DNA of 37,758 nt from Erysipelothrix sp. (GCA_012512805.1 JAAZDN010000033.1:1-37758); one strand, 5' to 3'; counted from the stretch's first letter, positions 1 to 9,281 are shown. Numbers and translations: made by a program. Notes: generated by a model from the sequence alone, not told the origin.

Positions 1-22
1 AAAAGAATAGGAGAAAAGATAT

Positions 23-489
23 ATGATTAATAATGTAGTATTAGTTGGCAGACTAACTCGTGATCCTGAATTACGTAAGACGCAGTCAGGTACGTCAGTA
101 TTATCTTTTAGCATTGCAGTTAACCGTCGATTCCAATCGCAAGAACAAACAGCTGATTTTATCAACTGTGTTGCGTGGAATCAAACTGCAGACTTCTTAT
201 CTCGTTATGCAACTAAGGTGCATTAATGAGTGTAGAAGGAAGAATCCAAACAAGAAACTATGAAGATAAATCAGGAAATCGTGTGTACGTAACTGAAGTT
301 GTTGCGGAACAAGCACAATTACTTGAAAGTCGTGCTGAGGCTGAACGCCGTCAATCGAATGCTGGTAGTCAAAATTATAATCAATTTGATAAACAACCAA
401 GTTATTACGAAAGTAACGATTCTGTCAATGTAGAAGAAGAGTTCGGAGGGCCAACACTAGATATTTCTAGTGATGATCTGCCATTTTAA
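23..489 (+). pseudogene. ssb: Single-stranded DNA-binding protein, split by a one-base frameshift
   Basis: SSB coats single-stranded DNA in replication and repair. The N-terminal part (from [20 protein letters not shown] to Lys65) is a typical OB fold, but that frame stops at 224-226. The remainder of the fold ([20 protein letters not shown]) and the acidic tail ending in DDLPF lie in the next frame from the overlapping ATG at 226. Adding one G to the GG after Lys65 (about 217-218) restores the family sequence [11 protein letters not shown] and a 155-residue protein, a normal length. The start has an AGGAGA site at 9-14. rpsR follows 19 bases on, the usual ssb-rpsR order; rpsF would lie upstream of the window. 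As ssb is normally essential, the options are a sequencing or assembly error, a second ssb copy, or recoding. Identity is certain; whether the gene is really broken is not. Confidence 0.9.
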
Positions 490-508
490 ATAGATAGGAG
501 CAAAGACA

Positions 509-736
509 ATGGGTTTTAGAAAATTCAGACCAAGAAAAAAAGTTTGTCATTTCTGTAAAAACAAAGTTGACCATGTAGACTATAAAGATGTAGATCTTTT
601 AAGAAAATATGTTTCAGCTAATGGAAAAATCATTCCAAGAAGAGTGACTGGAACTTGTGCTAAACATCAAAGAGTTTTAGCAACAGCAATTAAGCAATCT
701 CGCGAAATGGCTTTAATTCCATACGTAGCGGAATAA
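509..736 (+). CDS. rpsR: 30S ribosomal protein S18
   Basis: This 75-residue small-subunit protein binds next to S6 on the 30S platform. The family core is plain: [20 protein letters not shown] near the N-terminus, then [17 protein letters not shown] and the C-terminal helix. Cys14, Cys17 and Cys50 match the cysteine-containing (possibly zinc-binding) form of S18. The length is normal and the start has a TAGGAG site at 493-498. It follows ssb, and a strong intrinsic terminator just after it ends the rpsF-ssb-rpsR transcription unit. Confidence 0.97.
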   Translation: MGFRKFRPRKKVCHFCKNKVDHVDYKDVDLLRKYVSANGKIIPRRVTGTCAKHQRVLATAIKQSREMALIPYVAE

Positions 737-749
737 TAATGATTTAAAC

Positions 750-784
750 AAGCCTTCGTATTTTTTACGGAGGCTTTATTTTAT
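750..784 (+). terminator. Rho-independent terminator after rpsR
   Basis: An 11-base-pair stem (AAGCCTTCGTA with TACGGAGGCTT, one G-T wobble) closes a five-T loop and is followed by TTATTTTA. It separates the ribosomal-protein unit from the yybS-like gene. Confidence 0.85.
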
Positions 785-795
785 GTGGAGGTTAT

Positions 796-1737
796 ATGAA
801 TAAAAAAGTACGTGCAATAACAGAAGGAGCATTTATGAGTGCCTTAGTAGGACTCTTAATTGTCTTAGATGGTCAAAGTGGCTTACTCATTGATGGCTTA
901 CTTTTTTGGATTATTCCAATCCCTGTCATCATATATTCAATAAGACATTCATTAAGTGCAGGATTAATGGTCAGTACGGCTACAACCATCATGGCTTTTA
1001 TATTAACCCTACCACATATTGCCTTACTCATTGGATTCTCAAATATAATAGGATTAGCCTATGCATTTTCAGTTAAAAAAGAGTATCCTCAAGCGATCGT
1101 CTTTAGTCTTACCTTTGGTGCAACCGCAATTTATTATATATTATCAATGGTAATCTTTGCGGGCTTCTTCGGATACGATGCCTTAGCAGAGATTAGTGAG
1201 ATAACGAAGATGGTGACATCCATCGTTCATGGTTTAATAAATGAGGACGTAAATGTTGTAAAGATATTATATTTGTATAATCCCTTTTTTAAAATGTTAA
1301 CGATGTTTCCTTTATTTTTACCACTGACGATTGCACTGCTTCAAACTTTTATAACGCTGATGGTCAGTAAAATTATACTAACACGACTTAAATTAATGGA
1401 ATTTGCTCCAGTGAGTATCTTTAAATTTAAACTAAATAGTTGGATTGGATATCCACTCATGCTTTTTGTGATCGTGACAATTATCATAGAGTTTTCAACT
1501 AATTTTCACTTTGATAGTGTTATAATGTTAGTACAATTCATTGGACAATTGTTATTTATTTATATTGGAATATTATGTAGCTTAACAATTGTAATTGTGA
1601 AACGTGTTCCGCTTTTCTCAATTGTTGTTGCCCTTTTAACATTGAGTTTTCCGTATGTAACAATGGTCATTGGAATGCTGGACTTTGTATTTAATATTCG
1701 TGTATTAATAGTTAGGAAGGTTTTGAATGAAAGATAA
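796..1737 (+). CDS. yybS: YybS-family (DUF2232) integral membrane protein
   Basis: A 313-residue, very hydrophobic protein with about eight predicted membrane helices and only short loops. It looks like the DUF2232/YybS family, whose fold resembles ECF-transporter substrate-binding subunits; its substrate is unknown. Position supports the call, because yybS precedes gdpP (yybT) and rplI in Bacillus exactly as here. The start is preceded by GTGGAGG, and the 3' end overlaps gdpP by 11 bases, so the two are probably translationally coupled. The first gene of a likely yybS-gdpP-rplI-dnaB operon. The assignment rests on hydropathy and gene order more than on motifs. Confidence 0.75.
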   Translation: MNKKVRAITEGAFMSALVGLLIVLDGQSGLLIDGLLFWIIPIPVIIYSIRHSLSAGLMVSTATTIMAFILTLPHIALLIGFSNIIGLAYAFSVKKEYPQAIVFSLTFGATAIYYILSMVIFAGFFGYDALAEISEITKMVTSIVHGLINEDVNVVKILYLYNPFFKMLTMFPLFLPLTIALLQTFITLMVSKIILTRLKLMEFAPVSIFKFKLNSWIGYPLMLFVIVTIIIEFSTNFHFDSVIMLVQFIGQLLFIYIGILCSLTIVIVKRVPLFSIVVALLTLSFPYVTMVIGMLDFVFNIRVLIVRKVLNER

Positions 1738-3715
1738 AATTGAACAATTAAAATTTAGTGCAGTTATTGGAATTTTAATCCAAGTTGTCGTTTTCACCTT
1801 ATTTATCTTTTGGAATGGGATCACACAATCAACCTTTGTGATGATTTTCTTACTCGTATTTGAAACTGCTATCCTCTTCTATATCATATCTACCTATGAG
1901 CGTGATTTAAATAAACAGATTGTTAATCTTAAAGAAATCGTCGGAACTGAAACATATGATGCCTTCTTATTTGGAAATATTGGCTTAGTTGTCTATGATG
2001 AAGACTATAAGGTTATTTGGATGAGTGATTATTTTAAAAGTGTTAAAGTGAATGCTAAAGACATGAAAGTAACAGAATGGTTACCTGAAATTATCCCTTT
2101 ATTTAACGGTGATGTGGACGTTATTGATGTTGAATATGAAGACTTTGTCTTCAATGTTGTACGAAATTCAGAGGCACGATTACTCTACTTTAAAGACATT
2201 ACAACAGAGTATCGCGTGATTGAAAAATATACAAATGATGCACCAGTAATGGGACTTATCCACTTGGACAACTATTTAGAATATACACAGTACGAAGAAG
2301 AATCTCGCGTGTATTTTGTTGATAGTATTGTAAAACAAAACTTACTCAACTGGGCAAGTGAAAATGATATCTTTATTCGACGATTACGAAACGATCGATA
2401 CTTGGTCCTGTTGAATCATGAAGTGTTTGAAGAGATAAGTAAAACCAATTTTTCAATCATGCACAAGATTCGACGTGAGGCTCAAAACAATGATCTAGCA
2501 CTTTCACTCTCAATGGGATTTGCGCTTGGAACCTCAGAGTTTACAGCACTAGAAGAGTTATCCAATGACCTTTTAGAACTTGCTCAAAGCCGTGGTGGAG
2601 ACCAGGTAGCAGTGCGTGTTATGAACGAAGAAATAAGATACTATGGTGGAAACACTCAATCACGAGAACGCCGAAGTAAGGCTCGTGTTCGTGCTATATC
2701 CCAATCCGTTCGAGAACTTGTAGATGCGAGTGATAAGGTCATACTCGTCTTCCATAAAAATATGGACTTTGACTGTCTTGGATCAGGCCTTATATTAAGT
2801 AAGATGATTAAAGACCAGAAGAAAGATGTCTATTTGGTCACTGAGAGTGGTGGCATTGAATCTAAGCTCTTATCATCATTAAAAGTAAATGGGAGCATTC
2901 TAGAAAAAGATCATAAATTTATAGATGAAAAAGAAGCACTCAATCTATTAACGTATAACACCTTAGTCGTCTTATTGGATCATCATAATGATACTGTATC
3001 AAATGGTGCTGATGTTATAGAACAAGCAAATAAAGTAGTCATTATTGATCATCACCGTCGTACTACTGATTATAATTTCCAACCCGTATTAGCATATATT
3101 GAATCATCAGCATCAAGTACCACTGAAATGGTCACTGAAATGTTACAATATCAAGAGAAGCGTGTTGCGATAACACCACTTGAAGCGACCTATGCCTATA
3201 CAGGTCTTATCGTTGATACGAATGGATTTATTAATCGTGTGGGTAGTCGAACCTTTGAGGCAGCATCAATTCTTCAAAAATTTGGAGCTGATGTCCGCTA
3301 TGCTAATGAGCTATTAGATGATAGTTTTGATGACATTCAAAAGAAAAATAAGATCTTTGAAAATGTCGTTAGAAAAGTGGATGAAGGTGTAATGTACGCA
3401 CCCGTCTTTGATGGAACGATTATTCCACGAGGATTAATATCAAGTGCTGCAGATGAGTTATTAAGTGTACAAGATATTAAGGCGGTCTTTGTTGTATCCG
3501 CTATATCGAATGATCGTGTTGGAATCTCTGCCCGTTCACGTGGCGAATTTAACGTTCAAAAAATAATGGAAAAACTTGGAGGAGGCGGTCACTTTAATGC
3601 CGCAGCTGTCCAAAAAGAAAATATGAGTATCGAAGCGCTTGTGGCGCAATTAGAAACAGTCGTAGAAGCGTACTTAGAGGAGGTATACAACGATGAAAGT
3701 AATATTGTTGGATGA
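1727..3715 (+). CDS. gdpP: Cyclic-di-AMP phosphodiesterase GdpP
   Basis: GdpP hydrolyses c-di-AMP to pApA and so tunes osmotic and cell-wall homeostasis from the membrane. The 662-residue architecture is standard: two N-terminal membrane helices (about 11-30 and 36-55), a PAS-like region (about 75-165), a degenerate GGDEF domain (about 170-300), then DHH and DHHA1 domains. Metal-binding residues of the DHH domain are visible: His343, Asp347 and Asp349 in FHKNMDFDC, Asp418-His-His, a second DHH at 441-443, and Asp497 in VDTNG. The DHHA1 signature GGGGH is at 618-622. The GGDEF domain lacks the cyclase motif, which is normal for this family. It overlaps yybS upstream and rplI downstream. Confidence 0.95.
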   Translation: MKDKIEQLKFSAVIGILIQVVVFTLFIFWNGITQSTFVMIFLLVFETAILFYIISTYERDLNKQIVNLKEIVGTETYDAFLFGNIGLVVYDEDYKVIWMSDYFKSVKVNAKDMKVTEWLPEIIPLFNGDVDVIDVEYEDFVFNVVRNSEARLLYFKDITTEYRVIEKYTNDAPVMGLIHLDNYLEYTQYEEESRVYFVDSIVKQNLLNWASENDIFIRRLRNDRYLVLLNHEVFEEISKTNFSIMHKIRREAQNNDLALSLSMGFALGTSEFTALEELSNDLLELAQSRGGDQVAVRVMNEEIRYYGGNTQSRERRSKARVRAISQSVRELVDASDKVILVFHKNMDFDCLGSGLILSKMIKDQKKDVYLVTESGGIESKLLSSLKVNGSILEKDHKFIDEKEALNLLTYNTLVVLLDHHNDTVSNGADVIEQANKVVIIDHHRRTTDYNFQPVLAYIESSASSTTEMVTEMLQYQEKRVAITPLEATYAYTGLIVDTNGFINRVGSRTFEAASILQKFGADVRYANELLDDSFDDIQKKNKIFENVVRKVDEGVMYAPVFDGTIIPRGLISSAADELLSVQDIKAVFVVSAISNDRVGISARSRGEFNVQKIMEKLGGGGHFNAAAVQKENMSIEALVAQLETVVEAYLEEVYNDESNIVG

Positions 3716-4142
3716 TGTAAAAAAAGTAGGTAAAAAAGGTGAAGTTGTCGAAGTAGCAACTGGATATGGACGTAACTTCTTAATTCGTAATAACTTAGCA
3801 GTCATTGCATCAAGTGGAAGTATGGACGTCTTAAAAGGACAGAAACAAGAAGAAGCAGATCATCAAGAGTCCTTAAAGCAACAAGCACTTGTTGATAAAG
3901 AAAAAATAGAAAAAATATCACTTGACTTCTTTTTAAGTGTTGGGAAAGAAGGAAAATTATTTGGTTCCGTCTCTTCTAAACAAGTAGCAAGTGAATTAAA
4001 TACACGATTCAAAATTAAGGTTGATCGTCGTAAGTTCTTAGACAATGGACCATACAATCATTTAGGCATTAACAATGTTGACGTTGAACTGTATAAAGGT
4101 GTCATTGCAACAATTAAAGTTCATATAAAGGAAAAGAAGTAA
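3693..4142 (+). CDS. rplI: 50S ribosomal protein L9
   Basis: L9 binds 23S rRNA near the L1 stalk and helps keep the reading frame. The 149-residue protein has the conserved N-terminal domain (MKVILLDDVKKVGKKGEVVE, then GYGRNFLIRNNLA), a central helix rich in Glu, Gln and Lys (about 50-75) and the C-terminal domain (GKEGKLFGSVSSKQVA). The start lies 23 bases inside gdpP behind a GAGGAGG site, which implies coupling. dnaB begins one base after its stop. Confidence 0.97.
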   Translation: MKVILLDDVKKVGKKGEVVEVATGYGRNFLIRNNLAVIASSGSMDVLKGQKQEEADHQESLKQQALVDKEKIEKISLDFFLSVGKEGKLFGSVSSKQVASELNTRFKIKVDRRKFLDNGPYNHLGINNVDVELYKGVIATIKVHIKEKK

Positions 4143-4143
4143 A

Positions 4144-5484
4144 ATGGCACGCACACTACCGAGTAGTGTCGATGCTGAACAAGCAATCTTAGGCGCAATG
4201 CTAATGTATCCGAACGCTGTTCAAGCAGCCGTCGAATATGGTTTATTAGCAGAGCACTTCTTTTTACTATCGCATCAACAACTTGCTCAAACAATGTTTG
4301 ATATCTTTGAAGAGAATAGTCCTGTTGATCCTACGATCTTAAAAACACGCTTAGAAGACTTAAACATTCTAAATAGTGTCGGTGGACTTGACTATATCTT
4401 AGCACTCACAGACAGTGCAACAACGTCCGCAACCTTAAAACACTATGTTGAGATTATTATAAATAAGCATACCCTACGCCGATTAATGGAGGCAATGGGA
4501 ACCTTAAGTGATGAGGCCGCAACAAATCCAAGTGATATTGAAGGAATTATGGATAGTGCTGAACGTGCAATCTATAACATTACACGATCACGCCGTAGTG
4601 AAGACTTTAGAACGTCTAAAGAAGTCGTTGAAGCCGTACTTGAAAGTATTAAATTAAAAAGTGAATCTGGAACGAATATTACCGGAATGAAAACAGGCTA
4701 TGGAGATCTTGATAACATTACCTCAGGGTTTCAACGCGGTGATTTAATTATCCTCGCTGCCAGACCTTCAGTGGGTAAGACAGCCTTTGCTTTAAATGTA
4801 GGTGTAAACATGGCACTGTACAATGATTTACCAACCGCAATCTTTTCTTTAGAAATGCCTGCCGAACAATTAATGTCTCGTATTCTTACCTTTGAAAGTG
4901 AAATTAAAGGAACGAAATTACGTGATGGTACATTAAGAAGTGATACAGAATGGAATAAATTATATGAGGCCGCAAACCGCGTTAAGGAAGCAAAGATCTT
5001 TATCGATGATAGTCCGTCCTTAAGAATTTCAGACATTTTTTCAAAATGTCGTAAACTAAAAGCTGAACATGATTTAGGCGTCATCATTATTGACTACTTA
5101 CAGCTTATGGAATCAAATAAAAATGCAGAAAGTCGACAACAAGCCGTATCTGAAATTTCACGTGCCTTTAAAGGGTTAGCACGTGAACTGGACGTACCTG
5201 TTATCGCTTTATCACAATTATCACGGTCAGTTGAAACTCGTGCGGATAAACGCCCGATGTTATCTGACTTACGCGAATCAGGGGCAATTGAACAGGATGC
5301 CGATATCGTCATGTTCTTGTATAGGGAAGACTATCACAGTCTGGAAGAAGAAGCTGATCGCCAAGATACTGATGTCATTATTGCGAAACACCGTAACGGA
5401 TCACTCGCAGACGTCAAACTCGTCTTTGACAAAACGATTAATAAGTTCTTCTCCCGTGTCAATCACCCAGGAGTGAATTTTTAA
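4144..5484 (+). CDS. dnaB: Replicative DNA helicase
   Basis: The hexameric 5'-3' helicase that drives the replication fork (called DnaC in Bacillus). The 446-residue protein opens with the helical N-terminal domain (SSVDAEQAILGAMLM), a linker near 165-185, then the RecA-like motor domain starting at TGMKTGYGDLDNITSGFQRG. Walker A is RPSVGKTA with Lys212; the Walker B strand is VIIIDYLQLM; SQLSRSVE and LRESGAIEQDADIVMFLYR are family motifs. Length is normal and no intein or gap is seen. It follows rplI by one base, and its stop overlaps the start of the next gene (TAATG). In Bacillus purA would follow; here a peptidase gene does. Confidence 0.97.
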   Translation: MARTLPSSVDAEQAILGAMLMYPNAVQAAVEYGLLAEHFFLLSHQQLAQTMFDIFEENSPVDPTILKTRLEDLNILNSVGGLDYILALTDSATTSATLKHYVEIIINKHTLRRLMEAMGTLSDEAATNPSDIEGIMDSAERAIYNITRSRRSEDFRTSKEVVEAVLESIKLKSESGTNITGMKTGYGDLDNITSGFQRGDLIILAARPSVGKTAFALNVGVNMALYNDLPTAIFSLEMPAEQLMSRILTFESEIKGTKLRDGTLRSDTEWNKLYEAANRVKEAKIFIDDSPSLRISDIFSKCRKLKAEHDLGVIIIDYLQLMESNKNAESRQQAVSEISRAFKGLARELDVPVIALSQLSRSVETRADKRPMLSDLRESGAIEQDADIVMFLYREDYHSLEEEADRQDTDVIIAKHRNGSLADVKLVFDKTINKFFSRVNHPGVNF

Positions 5485-6995
5485 TGAATAAAAACAAAAC
5501 AATACTTGTCCTATCGATCATTACACTAGTTAGTGCAATGTTCTCATTTGTGCCAGAAATTATTAATGCGAAAAGTGAAGTAAGTTTATTAAACAGTAAC
5601 TTACTACAGGCAACGAATCAATCAAAGATAGAACAAAAAATATTAAATGAAACAAAATTACCCGTCTCACAACGTGTTCTTTATGCGAATAATGAAGTCA
5701 TTGGTGTCGTCAGTGATTTAAGTCGTATTGAAGAAGTCATTGCTACGATAGGAATTGAAGAATACTCACAAGATTTTCCTGATTCACAGCTTGTGCTTGG
5801 AGATGATGTTTTTATTGCGGAAGAAATGTTGAATTTTCAATATGAAAATATTGATGATCAAATTATTGAATACATTGTCGACAATGATCTTTTAGCAATC
5901 GAAACAAATAAGGTAACCTTTAGTAATGGAGCAGTAATCTATGTAAAGAATGCCGTCGATTTTGATGAAGCAAAAGATGAGTATCTTTTAAACTTCATTG
6001 CAGAAGATGATATGAAATACATTAAAAACAATGAAGCTGTACCTTATGATCCGAATGCCTACTCCACAACGCCACTTAGTTTAGAAATTGTTGAAAAGAC
6101 AAATCTAACAAAGGGATATGCATCAAAGGAAAATATCTTAAAAGATAAGCGTGAAATTATCGAGTTTTTATCCTATGGATACAGTACAGATAAACAGTTT
6201 TATACAATTGAAGCCTTTGATACAGTGGATGGAATTGCCTATCAAGCAGGAATTTCACCACAACAATTACTTACCATTAATCCAAATATTAAATCACGTG
6301 AACAATTATTAAAAGAAGGTGATGAGATTAATGTAACCTTCTTTGACTCGCCAATTAACGTTATCGTTAAAAAACGTGCTGTGAAGCAAGAAGTTGTGTA
6401 TCCAGCATCAACCTTATACGTCAACGATCCAACCTTACGTGAAGGAAGTACGTATATTAAAACACAGGAAGAAACAGGAAGTAAACGGGTTGTCTATGAA
6501 GAAACATATGTCAATGGTGCGCTTAAAGATGGCTCAACAATATTAGATAGTGAAATTCTAAAAGAGCCCGTCCGTGAAGTTATTTATAAGGGAACAATGA
6601 TTGTTCCAAGTATTGGTTCAGGTCGCTTTAGATATCCAGTTGATAATCCAAGCTTAACGTGTGGATGGTACTGTTATGCGGGTCATACTGCGAATGACTA
6701 TCAGAATCGATACAACCGCTACGGTAGTGTTAGAGCCTCTGACCGTGGAACTGTTCAAGTTGCTTCGTACCATAGTATTAATGGATATTACGTATGGATT
6801 AACCACAATAACGGATACAGAACATATTATGGACACTTTAATGGTCCTGCCTATGTACGTCCCGGACAAGTAGTCGAACGTGGAGAAGTTATTGGTCAAA
6901 TTGGAATGACAGGTGTAGCCACAGGACCCCATGTTCACTTTATGATTCAATACAATGGACAATATATTAATCCTTCAGTATTGGTAGGTTATTAA
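5484..6995 (+). CDS. Secreted M23-family cell-wall peptidase with LysM-like and G5-like regions
   Basis: A 503-residue exported protein predicted to cut peptidoglycan peptide bridges. Residues 1-30 form a signal peptide or signal anchor (MNKNKTILVLSIITLVSAMF). A poorly characterised region (about 40-230) is followed by a LysM-like stretch (about 238-286, YTIEAFDTVDGIAYQAGISP), a G5-like segment (about 290-372) and a C-terminal LytM domain. The zinc ligands are visible: His401 and Asp405 in HTAND, then His483 and His485 in GPHVHF, with the supporting His451 in YYGHF. Two cysteines (394, 397) sit just ahead of the domain. It starts on the dnaB stop and ends one base before walJ, so it is embedded in the operon at the place where walRKHI occur in Bacillus. 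It resembles MepM/YebA-type endopeptidases; cleavage specificity cannot be read from sequence. Confidence 0.88.
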   Translation: MNKNKTILVLSIITLVSAMFSFVPEIINAKSEVSLLNSNLLQATNQSKIEQKILNETKLPVSQRVLYANNEVIGVVSDLSRIEEVIATIGIEEYSQDFPDSQLVLGDDVFIAEEMLNFQYENIDDQIIEYIVDNDLLAIETNKVTFSNGAVIYVKNAVDFDEAKDEYLLNFIAEDDMKYIKNNEAVPYDPNAYSTTPLSLEIVEKTNLTKGYASKENILKDKREIIEFLSYGYSTDKQFYTIEAFDTVDGIAYQAGISPQQLLTINPNIKSREQLLKEGDEINVTFFDSPINVIVKKRAVKQEVVYPASTLYVNDPTLREGSTYIKTQEETGSKRVVYEETYVNGALKDGSTILDSEILKEPVREVIYKGTMIVPSIGSGRFRYPVDNPSLTCGWYCYAGHTANDYQNRYNRYGSVRASDRGTVQVASYHSINGYYVWINHNNGYRTYYGHFNGPAYVRPGQVVERGEVIGQIGMTGVATGPHVHFMIQYNGQYINPSVLVGY

Positions 6996-7739
6996 ATGAA
7001 ATTTTATGTACTAGCTAGTGGATCAAAAGGAAATTGTACCGTCATTCAAAGTGGTGAGAGTACAATTGTTATTGATGCGGGTACAACGGATCGACATTTA
7101 AAAGCCTCATTTAAAGAAATCAATATTGATTACAAAAATGTGGATGCACTCTTGATTACGCATACACATAGTGATCATATTAATCGGATTAATTTATTTA
7201 AGGATATAACGATGTATACCCCAGAGTTTCTTGGAGATAAATATCGTCAAAAACCATTGTATGGTGAGGATCAATTTCAAATTAAAGATTTTGAAATTGA
7301 AACAATGACGCTTTCGCACGACCGAGCATTAACGCTCGGTTATATTATTAAAAGTAACAATCAAAAATTAGTGTATGTTACAGATACTGGCTACTTCAAA
7401 GATAATCATCTTGAAGCCATCTATAATGCAGACTATTACATCTTTGAAAGTAACCATGATCCAATGATGTTAATGGAAACAGATCGTCCCTTTATCTTAA
7501 AACAGCGGATAATGGCCATGGATGGTCACTTGAGCAATGAGGACAGCGGTTTGGTCTTATCACGAAGTGTAGGTACACATACTAAAGAAATTGTTCTAGC
7601 CCATTTGAGTGAAGAAGCCAATGATCATCACTTGGCTCTACAATCAATGCGTGAACATATCTACGATGAAAAGATAATAATTAAAGCAGCAAAACAATTT
7701 GAAATACTATATGGAGGTCAAAATAACGATGAAAGATAA
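6996..7739 (+). CDS. walJ: WalJ/YycJ metallo-beta-lactamase-fold hydrolase
   Basis: A 247-residue metallo-beta-lactamase-fold protein of the YycJ family, linked in Firmicutes to cell-wall and DNA-replication control as the last member of the walRKHIJ operon; the substrate is presumed to be a nucleic acid. The metal site HTHSDH is at 56-61, and further ligands are likely at His110 (LSHDR), Asp130 (VTDTGY) and the late histidine in VLAHLS. It starts directly after the peptidase stop and its 3' end overlaps htrA by 11 bases. walJ-htrA-rlmH is the Bacillus order, but walR, walK, walH and walI are absent here. Confidence 0.9.
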   Translation: MKFYVLASGSKGNCTVIQSGESTIVIDAGTTDRHLKASFKEINIDYKNVDALLITHTHSDHINRINLFKDITMYTPEFLGDKYRQKPLYGEDQFQIKDFEIETMTLSHDRALTLGYIIKSNNQKLVYVTDTGYFKDNHLEAIYNADYYIFESNHDPMMLMETDRPFILKQRIMAMDGHLSNEDSGLVLSRSVGTHTKEIVLAHLSEEANDHHLALQSMREHIYDEKIIIKAAKQFEILYGGQNNDER

Positions 7740-8817
7740 AAGTAAAAAATCTATATTTGGAATATTAATGTGCACGTTAGTGTTATGGAATATTTTTATA
7801 ACTATAAAACTATATGAAGATCAACCATCAGGTGATCAGGAAGGTAGTATAACAAATAACGTACAAAATATATCGTACGCAACAACAGACTTAACAAAGG
7901 CTTCTGAAAAAGGAATACTGCGTACCGTCGCAATTAGTACAGATACAGGATCAGGAAGTGGAGCAGTATATAAAACAGTTGCTGCAGATAATCAATATGA
8001 AGTGACGATTATTACAAACAATCATGTTGTTGGAAATAATAAGCAGGTTAATGTGTTATTTGCAAATGGACAAACGATTGAAGGAGACGTTGTTGGTGGA
8101 GATTTATTCACTGACTTAGCCGTCGTTAAAGTTGTAACAAACTTTGCGGTTGATGCCTTTGATATCGGTGATTCAGAAGGATTAAGAAATGGAGAATGGG
8201 TCTTAGCTGTCGGAAGCCCACTTGGATTAGAATTCAGTGGTTCAGTAAGTGAAGGTATCGTCTCTGCAACTGAACGTATCATTGGAGTTGATCTTAATAA
8301 TGATGGAACGGATGATTGGGACATGCTTGTTATTCAAACAACAGCCGCAATCAATCCCGGTAATAGTGGTGGAGCGCTCATCAATCTTAATGGAGAACTC
8401 GTAGGTATTAATTCTATGAAGATTTCACAAGAAAGTGTAGAAGGAATTGGATTCGCAATTCCAATTCAAGAAGCAATCCCTATTGTGGAACAACTCATTG
8501 AACATCAAAAAGTAGTTCGTCCACTTATCGGAATATCAGGTCGTAGCATTAGCGATTATTCAATTGCCCAACGAAGCTACTACGGATTACCGCTCGATGT
8601 TGAATCAGGTGTTGTCGTTACAGATATAGTGAGAAATGGTGCTGCGGATAAGGTGGGTGTAAAAGTGGGTGACATTATCGTTGAAATGAATGGTGAACCC
8701 ATTGAAAACTTTAAAACCTTCCGTATTAATCTTTACAAACAATTACCAGGTGATGAAATTAAAGTGAAGATAAATCGTGCAAATCAACTTGAAGAAGTTA
8801 CGATTACGCTCGAATGA
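7729..8817 (+). CDS. htrA: HtrA/DegP-like membrane-anchored serine protease
   Basis: A 362-residue surface quality-control protease. It has one N-terminal membrane helix (about 8-28, IFGILMCTLVLWNIFITIKL), a chymotrypsin-like domain with the triad His99 (NNHVVG), Asp129 (DLAVVK) and Ser213 (NPGNSGGAL), and a single C-terminal PDZ domain (about 265-362) including GAADKVGVKVGDIIVEMNGE. The ATG at 7729 was chosen because GGAGG lies at 7713-7717; an in-frame TTG at 7699 has no such site. It overlaps walJ by 11 bases and its ATGA junction overlaps rlmH by four bases. Equivalent to HtrC (YycK) of Bacillus by position. Confidence 0.93.
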   Translation: MKDKSKKSIFGILMCTLVLWNIFITIKLYEDQPSGDQEGSITNNVQNISYATTDLTKASEKGILRTVAISTDTGSGSGAVYKTVAADNQYEVTIITNNHVVGNNKQVNVLFANGQTIEGDVVGGDLFTDLAVVKVVTNFAVDAFDIGDSEGLRNGEWVLAVGSPLGLEFSGSVSEGIVSATERIIGVDLNNDGTDDWDMLVIQTTAAINPGNSGGALINLNGELVGINSMKISQESVEGIGFAIPIQEAIPIVEQLIEHQKVVRPLIGISGRSISDYSIAQRSYYGLPLDVESGVVVTDIVRNGAADKVGVKVGDIIVEMNGEPIENFKTFRINLYKQLPGDEIKVKINRANQLEEVTITLE

Positions 8818-9272
8818 TTCAATTAATCGTCGTCGGTAAACTTAAAGAAAAGAGCATGCAACAGTTAAGTGATGAGTATACAAAGAGAATACAACCGTAT
8901 CACAGATTGAAAATCACTGAACTAAAAGACTACAGTAATTCCAATAAAATGGATGCGATCACTAAAGAAGGTGATAGTATCTTAAAGAGTATTAAAGATA
9001 ATGAGTATATTATTATCTTAGATCTAAAAGGCAAGGATCTTACGAGTGAGGCGTTAAGTGAAAAAATTGATCAAATATTTACGAATCACAGTTCAAACAT
9101 TACCTTTATCATTGGGGGATCGATGGGAATTGATCCACGAGTAAAAGCACGAGCAAACTTTAGTTGGAAACTTTCAAATTTAACATTTACCCATCAATTT
9201 GCCCGTATTATTGCATTGGAACAAATCTATCGTAGCTTTAAAATTTTAGCAAAAGAACCATACCACAAGTAA
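8814..9272 (+). CDS. rlmH: 23S rRNA (pseudouridine-1915-N3)-methyltransferase RlmH
   Basis: RlmH methylates pseudouridine 1915 in helix 69 of 23S rRNA on assembled 70S ribosomes. The 152-residue protein shows the small SPOUT fold: MIQLIVVGKLKEKSMQQL at the start, the SAM-binding knot IIGGSMGIDPRVKARA, and the conserved tail LTFTHQFARIIALEQIYRSF followed by PYHK at the very end. Length is almost exactly that of characterised RlmH. It is the last gene of the dnaB-to-rlmH run and overlaps the htrA stop. Confidence 0.96.
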   Translation: MIQLIVVGKLKEKSMQQLSDEYTKRIQPYHRLKITELKDYSNSNKMDAITKEGDSILKSIKDNEYIIILDLKGKDLTSEALSEKIDQIFTNHSSNITFIIGGSMGIDPRVKARANFSWKLSNLTFTHQFARIIALEQIYRSFKILAKEPYHK

Positions 9273-9281
9273 GCGGTTTGA

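Noticed and set aside
205-232. Programmed -1 frameshifting as the explanation for the ssb break
   Set aside because: A -1 slip at AAG would restore the protein, but there is no slippery heptamer of the X-XXY-YYZ type and no evident downstream stem, so it is not favoured.
1727-3715. Degenerate GGDEF domain of GdpP as a novelty
   Set aside because: Loss of the cyclase motif in this domain is normal for the GdpP family.
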